Below are positions 1 to 6,354 of a stretch of DNA of 11,715 nucleotides, one piece after another. Origin of the DNA: Bacteroidota bacterium (GTDB lineage Bacteria; Bacteroidota; Bacteroidia; NS11-12g; UBA955). Position 1 is the stretch's first letter. Each line of letters starts with the position of its first letter. The notes beneath the pieces were generated by a model. It searched no databases and was not told where the DNA came from. It was given only the letters and a program-made list of their open reading frames with translations. A program made the position numbers and the translations under genes. Location: positions 1 through 11,715 of the forward strand of contig JAIYBO010000217.1 of assembly GCA_027488495.1 (NCBI GenBank). The letters are read 5' to 3'.

Positions 1-31
1 CAAATATATAAATAGATATCCGCGGGATTTT

Positions 32-49
32 GGGAATTTCCATATTCCC
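32..49 (-). terminator. Possible weak terminator hairpin after the CRTAC1-like gene
   Basis: GGGAAT (32-37) and ATTCCC (44-49) form a perfect 6-bp inverted repeat with a 6-nt loop, 15 bp beyond the stop codon of the minus-strand gene that ends at 64. Read on the minus strand, the hairpin is followed by AAAATCCC rather than a T tract, so it is a poor intrinsic terminator. It could instead only protect the 3' end of the transcript, or be chance. Confidence 0.25.
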
Positions 50-63
50 CTATCGGAATGAGA

Positions 64-2337
64 TTATTTTTTGTAACAATCTCTAGCAGCACCGTTTCCT
101 TTGAGTGGGTTTGGTTTTCGATTCAGGATGTTCACTTTTTGATCCCCTTCGGTTAACTCAATGAAGTGATCCATGGCGATATTTTTGTAAATGGATTTCT
201 TCTTGGGATTCCCCGCCCACCAAATCTCAATGGACTCAATGGAATTTGCATCGCCCAATCCTGCCTCCAATTGAATGCTATTGGCGCCAAACGACCCGCC
301 TGATCCCGAAACATGATAGAACTTCTGAGGCCCGGCTGCGGAAGTTGTGGTGATGATGATTTTGCTATTTTGGGCATCCCTAGAAACGGTTTTTCCCTTG
401 AGTTTTATTGTAATCCAATGTCCACCGTGATTGGGATTGGCAAATAGTGCGTTGTGTGCATTGTCGCCTTCAACCGCTCCGCCCAATGTGGTGTAAATGT
501 CTTGATCACCATCGTTATCCAAGTCGCCAAAAGCGATGCCATGGCCTTTTTGCAAGTGCCCCAAGCCCGATGCATTGGTGATTTCTGCAAAATATTTGCC
601 GTTGATATTCTTGAAAACACGATTTGGAACGAGCGAATTGAATTCAAAAGCCCCTGTTCCAGTGTATACATCAAGCCAACCATCGTTGTCTAAATCACCA
701 AAATTAAAGCCCATGGCAAAAATCATTTTGTCTACACCCGCTTCTTTGGAAACGTCGCTGAAAGTTTCATTGCCATTGTTGCGATACAATTTCGCTCTTT
801 CCGTTCCGCTATTGATTTTCAACATTTCCATGGCGGCCTCTTCGCCCACAACAGACAATTTTTCAGTGGGGAAGGATGTGCAAAAAATATCTTCAAAACC
901 ATCGTTGTTGTAATCAAAAACCAAAGAGGGGAATGTGCGGAAAGGTTTGTTTACACCGGCTTTGTTGGCGATGTTTTGGAATATCATCTTTCCTTTCGAT
1001 CCCTTTTCAAATCCGCGATTCATAAAAAGTTTGTTGTCTTGATTCAAACACCCAATGTATAAATCTTGTAAACCATCGTTGTTGAAATCTGAGAAAATGG
1101 CTGATTTGGCATAACCGAAATTGCCCGAAAGGCCCCAGTCTTCAGCCACATTGATAAATGTCTCATTCCCATTGTTGATGAATAACTCGCAGGGGAATTG
1201 GTTTTCATCGTTGTTTTCATTGGCGACAAAAACATCCAAAAAACCATCATTGTTCACATCCGCCCAGGTTGCTGTTTCAGTGGGAAATGCGTTTTTCATG
1301 CCTGCGGCAAAAGTGATATCACTAAATGTACCATCGCCATTGTTCCGCAACAAACTGTTTGGCCATTCACCGCCTTTATCGAGCCAAGCACCTCGCAAAA
1401 CCAAAATGTCCATGAAGCCGTCGTTGTTAAAATCTGCTTGTTTGGCATTCAAGCCACCCGTAATACCTGTGAGCATGGCCGTTGATGTTTGGTCAATAAA
1501 TCCGCCTTTGGTATCTGAAATGAACAAGTTTGGGTCATCGGTTAGGCCATACGATGAACAAAAGATATCTAAGTAACCATCGTTGTTGAAGTCTTCAATG
1601 ATGGCTGATCCCGCCAAACCATTTACATCAACCCCAAGTTCAATGGCCAAATTTTCGAATGGAACAAATTCATTCACTTGCTCATCTAATGCGGCAAAGT
1701 CGATGAAATGTTCTTTGGGTACTTCAGATGGGTACTTCCCCAAGGTCATGTAAGCAATGTTCATTAACCATTTACTTTGATAATCATCGGGATAAACACG
1801 GAGAATTTGAGTGTAAAATTCAATGGCGGTTAGTGAACCTTTGGTGTTTTTGTGAAATGCTTTTAATTGCAAGGGAACAATACAGCTGGCTGCGTTGTGG
1901 TTTGCGACACAATTGTCGTTTTCACCCAATCGCAAATAGGCAACAGCAAGTAAATCAAAGACTTTCTTGAAATTGACGTCCGCCAATGCTTTTTCTCCGC
2001 CACCGGGATATTTGTTGATCATCGCAGTGAGGGTTTTGATACAATCGTCTACATTGCCTGCGTTCAGCAATTCGAAGCAATACTTTGTTTCCCAATTGAT
2101 GATATCGATGGGGTTTGTGTAATTATGAGATTTTGCCAGCATTTGGGCTGCCCTTCTGCCACTGAGATAATAGTTGGTATTTGGATCTGCAATTGAATTT
2201 AAACTATCTAACATTTTTACCATCAACCTGTTTCCTTGGAACCTGGGGTCCGTACTGGGGTCAACGGCAGTGTGGCAAGAACTATGAACTGCAGCAATGG
2301 TGATAAAAAGTAAAATGAATCGAATGGGATTTTTCAT
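64..2337 (-). CDS. FG-GAP/VCBS repeat lipoprotein with C-terminal ASPIC/UnbV domain (CRTAC1 family)
   Basis: The product has 757 residues from the ATG at 2337. The reading frame stays open upstream to 2490, but this start gives a clear export signal (MKNPIRF followed by a hydrophobic stretch) ending in HSSC. Cys21 is a plausible lipidation site, although His at -3 departs from the canonical lipobox. Residues about 60-230 are helical and TPR-like. From about 245 to 615 there are seven FG-GAP blades with D-x-N/D-x-D-G calcium loops (for example DFNNDGYLD, DVNNDGFLD, DLDNDGWLD). The last ~100 residues hold the ASPIC/UnbV module, with GSGGSFGANS followed by GLGDANSIESIEIWW. Such proteins form seven-bladed beta-propellers and are exported; their substrate is generally unknown. 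The gene diverges from phoH and has no SusC/SusD partner in view. The family call is firm and the function open; it is probably periplasmic or surface-exposed, as an adhesive or ligand-binding protein. Confidence 0.88.
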   Translation of the reverse strand: MKNPIRFILLFITIAAVHSSCHTAVDPSTDPRFQGNRLMVKMLDSLNSIADPNTNYYLSGRRAAQMLAKSHNYTNPIDIINWETKYCFELLNAGNVDDCIKTLTAMINKYPGGGEKALADVNFKKVFDLLAVAYLRLGENDNCVANHNAASCIVPLQLKAFHKNTKGSLTAIEFYTQILRVYPDDYQSKWLMNIAYMTLGKYPSEVPKEHFIDFAALDEQVNEFVPFENLAIELGVDVNGLAGSAIIEDFNNDGYLDIFCSSYGLTDDPNLFISDTKGGFIDQTSTAMLTGITGGLNAKQADFNNDGFMDILVLRGAWLDKGGEWPNSLLRNNGDGTFSDITFAAGMKNAFPTETATWADVNNDGFLDVFVANENNDENQFPCELFINNGNETFINVAEDWGLSGNFGYAKSAIFSDFNNDGLQDLYIGCLNQDNKLFMNRGFEKGSKGKMIFQNIANKAGVNKPFRTFPSLVFDYNNDGFEDIFCTSFPTEKLSVVGEEAAMEMLKINSGTERAKLYRNNGNETFSDVSKEAGVDKMIFAMGFNFGDLDNDGWLDVYTGTGAFEFNSLVPNRVFKNINGKYFAEITNASGLGHLQKGHGIAFGDLDNDGDQDIYTTLGGAVEGDNAHNALFANPNHGGHWITIKLKGKTVSRDAQNSKIIITTTSAAGPQKFYHVSGSGGSFGANSIQLEAGLGDANSIESIEIWWAGNPKKKSIYKNIAMDHFIELTEGDQKVNILNRKPNPLKGNGAARDCYKK
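508..1600 (-). repeat. Seven coding repeats of the FG-GAP calcium loop
   Basis: A degenerate motif, read on the plus strand as accatcgttgttgaaatc, recurs near 508, 679, 898, 1072, 1242, 1416 and 1576. Spacing is mostly 160-175 bp, with one interval of about 220 bp. Each copy encodes the D-x-N-N-D-G-x-x-D loop of one propeller blade. The similarity persists at DNA level (mostly the same codons for NNDG), which fits descent by internal duplication and could support recombination between blades. It is explained by the protein and is not an independent element. Confidence 0.8.
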
Positions 2338-2506
2338 GATCTGTGACTGCACTACAAACGGCATAGTGGTAATCTTATTGACGATTCCCATGTATATGTT
2401 TGTTAATATGACACTATTCAAACTAACACGATGTTTGGTGGATAGAATGGTGAAAAATACCGGGTTGAATGACTTTTTGGAGACAAACAATGATTCAGAA
2501 TTTTGC

Positions 2507-2514
2507 TAGGTTTG
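2507..2514 (+). promoter_or_regulatory. Candidate Bacteroidota -7 promoter element for phoH
   Basis: TAGGTTTG matches the Bacteroidota -7 consensus TAnnTTTG exactly. The nearest upstream TTTG (2476-2479) lies 27 bp away, longer than the usual spacing of about 17-23 bp, so the -33 half is weak. The implied transcription start near 2521 lies downstream of the TTG at 2503 and just upstream of the TTG at 2536, which favours 2536 as the phoH start. The opposite strand of this divergent region has only a 7-of-8 match (2419-2426) for the gene that starts at 2337. Confidence 0.45.
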
Positions 2515-2535
2515 TATGAACTAAACGTATTCAAA

Positions 2536-3525
2536 TTGTCTGAAAGAATTTATACCCTCGATCAAATAGACCCACAGCAGTTTTATGGTCCAAACAACCT
2601 CCATTTGACCATCATCAAAGCGAAATTTCCGAAATTGCAATTGGTGGCTCGGGGAGAGGAAATCAAAATTTTTGGAGACGATGCATCAGTTGGTGCATTT
2701 TTTTTGGCGATGAAGCATTTGGAAAAAATGTTTGCCAAAAACAAAGAAATCAATGAACACATGGTTTTGGAAGCGTTAGAAGGAATTGTTGTAGAAAAAG
2801 TGGAGGGGACTGCCGAAGCCAATTTGATATCAACGGGTGATACCTTGTTGATTGGAACCAGGGGCCAACAGATCAAGGCACGCACCCGAAATCAAGTAAA
2901 AATGGTGAACTCGGCCAAAAAGAATGATATCATTTTTGCGATCGGTCCGGCGGGAACAGGTAAAACCTACACCGCAGTGGCCATTGCTGTGCTCGCCCTG
3001 AAAGAAAGAGAAATTCGCAGAATCATACTCACCAGGCCTGCGGTTGAAGCTGGTGAGAATTTGGGCTTCCTGCCAGGAGATCTCAAAGAGAAAATTGATC
3101 CATATTTGAGGCCCTTATATGATGCCCTTGAAGACATGATTCCCAACGATAAGTTGAAAAGCATGATTGAATCGCGCACAGTGGAAATTGCACCTTTGGC
3201 ATTTATGAGGGGCAGAACGCTTGATAACTGTTATGTAATTTTGGATGAGGCACAAAATAGTACTGATCTTCAGTTGAAAATGTTCCTTACCCGCATGGGG
3301 CCCAACGCCAAATTGATCATTACCGGCGATTTAACACAAATAGATTTGCCCAGAAAGCAACAAAGTGGTTTGAATCGAGCCCTTCGATTGCTCAAAAATA
3401 TTAAAGGCATCGGGATGATTCAGTTGGATACAGATGATGTGGTTCGACATCGACTCGTCAAAGAAATTGTACACGCCTACGACAAAGATGCTGAATGTGA
3501 AAAAGATTCTGGAGAAAAGGCTTAA
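2536..3525 (+). CDS. phoH: PhoH family ATPase (phosphate starvation-inducible protein type)
   Basis: This 329-residue protein has an N-terminal RNA-binding-like (KH-type) region, about 1-110, and a C-terminal P-loop ATPase core. Walker A is GPAGTGKT at residues 137-144. The Walker B strand is VILDEAQN at 234-241. ITGDLTQIDLP further on is the conserved sensor/Q-loop-like motif, and the R-P-x-V-E-A-G-E segment is diagnostic of PhoH. Known family members are ATPases linked to RNA metabolism; the exact cellular role is unsettled. I chose the TTG at 2536 (SERIYTLDQIDPQQFYG) because Bacteroidota homologues start near this point and because a -7 element sits just upstream. In-frame TTG codons at 2503 and 2512 are alternatives and would add 11 or 8 residues. 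purC follows 31 bp downstream, an arrangement I recall from other Bacteroidota. Confidence 0.93.
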   Translation: MSERIYTLDQIDPQQFYGPNNLHLTIIKAKFPKLQLVARGEEIKIFGDDASVGAFFLAMKHLEKMFAKNKEINEHMVLEALEGIVVEKVEGTAEANLISTGDTLLIGTRGQQIKARTRNQVKMVNSAKKNDIIFAIGPAGTGKTYTAVAIAVLALKEREIRRIILTRPAVEAGENLGFLPGDLKEKIDPYLRPLYDALEDMIPNDKLKSMIESRTVEIAPLAFMRGRTLDNCYVILDEAQNSTDLQLKMFLTRMGPNAKLIITGDLTQIDLPRKQQSGLNRALRLLKNIKGIGMIQLDTDDVVRHRLVKEIVHAYDKDAECEKDSGEKA

Positions 3526-3541
3526 ACCTGAAATAAATTTG
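3507..3541 (+). promoter_or_regulatory. Candidate Bacteroidota promoter for purC
   Basis: TAAATTTG at 3534-3541 matches TAnnTTTG exactly. TTCTGG at 3507-3512 could serve as a -33 element with a 21-bp spacer. It straddles the phoH stop codon, so purC could be transcribed both from its own promoter and by read-through from phoH. The predicted transcription start, near 3548, would leave a leader of only about 9 nt before the purC ATG. Confidence 0.5.
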
Positions 3542-3556
3542 CCATTGTAGTAAATC

Positions 3557-4513
3557 ATGACATTACAAGCACTTACCTCTACCCAGTTTCAATTTCCGAA
3601 TCAAACCCAGTTTTACAAGGGGAAGGTAAGGGATGTATATACCATTGGCGATGATTTGTTGGTCATTGTGGCTTGTGATAGAATTTCAGCTTTTGATCAT
3701 GTCTTGCCAAGAGCCATTCCTCATAAAGGTCAAGTTCTCAATGCGATTGCAGGTCTTTTCCTGGACAAAACGGCTGACATTGTCAAGAATTGGAAAATTG
3801 CAATGCCGGATCCCCATGTAACAATAGGGTATCGGTGCGATGCATTGCCCGTTGAATTCGTGGTTCGCAAATATTTAACTGGCCATGCTTGGAGGGTATA
3901 TAAAGCGGGTGGACGGTTGCTATGTGGCAATATCTTGCCAGAGGGCTTGAAGGAAAATGATCCATTTCCCACTCCCATCGTTACGCCTGCGACCAAAGCT
4001 TTAACAGGGCACGATGAAGATACCACCTATGATGAAATTCTGGAAAAAGGGATTGTATCGAAAAGTGAACTCGACGAACTCTATCGAATCTCTTTGGCAT
4101 TGTTTCAACGTGGAACTGAAATCGCTGCTGAGAAAGGTTTAATTTTGGTAGATACCAAATATGAATTTGGGATGCGTGATGGAGAGATTGTTTTGATCGA
4201 TGAAATACATACACCCGATAGCAGTCGGTTTTTTTATTCGGATTCTTACGATGACTTGCAACGAAAAGGATTGTCGCAACGTCAATTGAGCAAAGAATTT
4301 GTTCGGGAATGGTTGATGGAAAATGGATTTCAAGGCAAAGAAGGGGAGGTGATTCCAACAATGACGGATGAATTCGTAAATAGTATTACCGAGCGATATG
4401 AGGAATTATATCGTGCCATGACTGGAATGCCTTTGGACAGAAGGTCATATAACAACATCGAAAAAGAAATCGAACAAAAAGTCAACCAAACCATTTTAAC
4501 AATTCAAGGATGA
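3557..4513 (+). CDS. purC: Phosphoribosylaminoimidazole-succinocarboxamide synthase (SAICAR synthase)
   Basis: The enzyme carries out the ATP-dependent ligation of L-aspartate to CAIR to give SAICAR in de novo purine synthesis, in the cytoplasm. The product has 318 residues, the length of the longer SAICAR synthase type. Visible signatures are the N-terminal ATP-site motif YKGKVRDVY, then ACDRISAFD. The first family signature is LPVEFVVRKYLTG, starting at residue 97, and the second is LVDTKYEFG, ending at residue 205. DEIHTPDSSR lies between the second signature and the C-terminal helices. The ATG at 3557 is the natural start, just ahead of the conserved N-terminus. The stop codon overlaps the start of the next gene as ATGA. 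No truncation or missing catalytic motif is seen. Confidence 0.97.
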   Translation: MTLQALTSTQFQFPNQTQFYKGKVRDVYTIGDDLLVIVACDRISAFDHVLPRAIPHKGQVLNAIAGLFLDKTADIVKNWKIAMPDPHVTIGYRCDALPVEFVVRKYLTGHAWRVYKAGGRLLCGNILPEGLKENDPFPTPIVTPATKALTGHDEDTTYDEILEKGIVSKSELDELYRISLALFQRGTEIAAEKGLILVDTKYEFGMRDGEIVLIDEIHTPDSSRFFYSDSYDDLQRKGLSQRQLSKEFVREWLMENGFQGKEGEVIPTMTDEFVNSITERYEELYRAMTGMPLDRRSYNNIEKEIEQKVNQTILTIQG

Positions 4514-6354
4514 ATAAATATGTAATTACATTGGCCACAGCACTGAGTTTGAGTGCCTCATTGATGTCCCAAAATGTTTCTACCTACGCGGGAAAACAAT
4601 ATTTGGGAAGTGGTGATTACAACGCAACTTCCAACAATAACTTGTTGGATGAGTTGTTTAGCTATCCGCTTGGCATCGCGATCGACAATAACAACCGAAT
4701 GTGGACTACAGATCAACACAATTTAATGATTCTTGATGGTAGTTTGAGTAGAATACGAGGCGGATTTTTGGGTGATCCCAATGAGCCCGGTGCTATTGGC
4801 ATTGACAATGGAACTGGTACTGTTTCGAGATTTAATACCCCTCAAGGAGTTGAAGTGAACAAGAATACCAATGATGTTTACATTGTTGATACTGACAATG
4901 CCTTGATCAGAAAAGGTACACAATTCGTAAATGTTTCAAATGGTACCGTATTCAGTACAGTGGCAGGAAATTATTCATTTGCTGGCGATCATGTGGATGG
5001 GTTAACCTCTGCTGCCTATTTCAATACGCCTACAGACATTGCAATCAATTCATTGGGTGAAATGTATATCTGTGATTTTGGCAATGAAGTGATTCGTAAA
5101 ATTTCTGCGGGTAAGGTAACCACCATTGCGGGTAAGCCAAAAACGTCGGGTGATGCAATCGGAGCTGGCACCGATGCCAGATTTTATGCCCCAACAGGCA
5201 TTTGTTTGGAAAGCGATGACTATATGTTGATTGCTGATCGGAACAACAAGAAAATCAAACGTTTGAACCTCAAAACCAATGAAGTCACCAATGTGGTTAC
5301 TACAGGGTTAAATATGCCAAGTGATGTAGTTGCTGTTAATGGAAGGATTTTCATTGCCGATCAATATTGTATTAAAGTTTTTGACGGAACAACGTTGAAG
5401 ATTTATGCAGGACAAGAAGCCGAAATGGGTTACACAGACGGTGCTGCTAGCAGCGCAAAATTTGGCTTGATCAATTTGTTTGCTTACCGCAAGGCTGATT
5501 CTGCATTTTATATTTGCGACCAAGTCAACAATGTGATTCGTCGTTTAACGCTACAAGATCCCCCAACGGTTGATTTTGTGGCCAACAAAACGGCGGTGAA
5601 TGTGAATCAAACAGTGGCTTTGACATCAAATTGTACCAGAACCACATCTTATACATGGTCGATTACTCCAAGTTCATACACCTTGCAATCAGGTTCAAAA
5701 CTGAGCGATAAAAACTTGTATGTGTCTTTTAACTCAACAGGTTCTTATACGATTACTTTGCTTGGGGCCAATTCATCTGATAAGGTTACCACCACAAAAC
5801 AAAACTATATCAATGTTTCAAGCACATCGAATTTAAAGCCTACGTGTGATTTTGTGGCTGATGTGCTCACGCCAAACACAGTTCAAACGGTAAGATTGTT
5901 TGATTTGAGCGATAACACGCCAACATCTTGGTTGTGGACAATCACCCCAACAACCTATACATTGATGAATTCGACCACAACCACCTCTAAAAATATGGAT
6001 GTGAAATTCAATGCATTTGGTTTGTATGCTGTGACATTGAAAGTGACGAATGCTACAGGAACCGACCAAAAAGCCAAAACGGGTTATATCAATGTGGTGG
6101 CCAATTCCAACCGTTCTATTGAAACTGTTAATACAATCACGGTGTTTCCAAATCCTGCAACAGGTAAAATCACTGTGAAAGGTGTACATGCAATGAAGCA
6201 AGTGATATTGACCAGTATCAATGGTCAAGTGATTGTTGCTAAGTTTGAAGAGAACGTCATTGACTTATCAGATGTATCAGCCGGGGTATATTTCGCATCC
6301 ATCACAGATCACAACGGTGGTGTTTATCAAACGAAATTTATTGTTAATCCTTGA
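4510..6354 (+). CDS. Secreted NHL-repeat protein with two PKD-like domains and a type IX secretion sorting domain
   Basis: The product has 614 residues. Residues 1-20 form a Sec signal peptide (MNKYVITLATALSLSASLMS). About 20-350 contain NHL-type propeller repeats, seen in recurring units such as VDGLTSAAYFNTPTDIAI, GEMYICDFGNEVIRKI and YMLIADRNNKKIKRL. Two related PKD-like Ig domains follow at about 350-437 and 440-530 (WSITPSSYTL and WTITPTTYTL at equivalent positions). Residues 534-614 are a Por/type IX C-terminal sorting domain, with the VFPNPATGKI motif and SAGVYFASI. The protein is therefore expected on the cell surface or released. The ATG at 4510 overlaps the purC stop by 4 bp, implying translational coupling to a housekeeping gene. 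A strong hairpin terminator follows the stop. The ligand or enzymatic activity cannot be read from sequence. Confidence 0.9.
   Translation: MNKYVITLATALSLSASLMSQNVSTYAGKQYLGSGDYNATSNNNLLDELFSYPLGIAIDNNNRMWTTDQHNLMILDGSLSRIRGGFLGDPNEPGAIGIDNGTGTVSRFNTPQGVEVNKNTNDVYIVDTDNALIRKGTQFVNVSNGTVFSTVAGNYSFAGDHVDGLTSAAYFNTPTDIAINSLGEMYICDFGNEVIRKISAGKVTTIAGKPKTSGDAIGAGTDARFYAPTGICLESDDYMLIADRNNKKIKRLNLKTNEVTNVVTTGLNMPSDVVAVNGRIFIADQYCIKVFDGTTLKIYAGQEAEMGYTDGAASSAKFGLINLFAYRKADSAFYICDQVNNVIRRLTLQDPPTVDFVANKTAVNVNQTVALTSNCTRTTSYTWSITPSSYTLQSGSKLSDKNLYVSFNSTGSYTITLLGANSSDKVTTTKQNYINVSSTSNLKPTCDFVADVLTPNTVQTVRLFDLSDNTPTSWLWTITPTTYTLMNSTTTTSKNMDVKFNAFGLYAVTLKVTNATGTDQKAKTGYINVVANSNRSIETVNTITVFPNPATGKITVKGVHAMKQVILTSINGQVIVAKFEENVIDLSDVSAGVYFASITDHNGGVYQTKFIVNP

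Noticed and set aside
1121..1576. Open frame of about 150 codons on the plus strand within the CRTAC1-like gene
   Set aside because: It lies wholly antisense to a clearly conserved repeat protein; its regularity mirrors the FG-GAP repeats, and it resembles no known protein.
2419..2426. TTAGTTTG on the minus strand as a promoter for the CRTAC1-like gene
   Set aside because: One mismatch to the -7 consensus and no suitably spaced -33 element; too weak to list as a feature.
2338..2490. N-terminal extension of the CRTAC1-like protein to 2490
   Set aside because: The extension has no signal peptide and buries the clear export signal that begins at 2337; it is probably divergent promoter DNA.
3981..4361. 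Open frame of about 126 codons on the minus strand within purC
   Set aside because: It is antisense to a certain purC gene, with no recognisable domain or start context.
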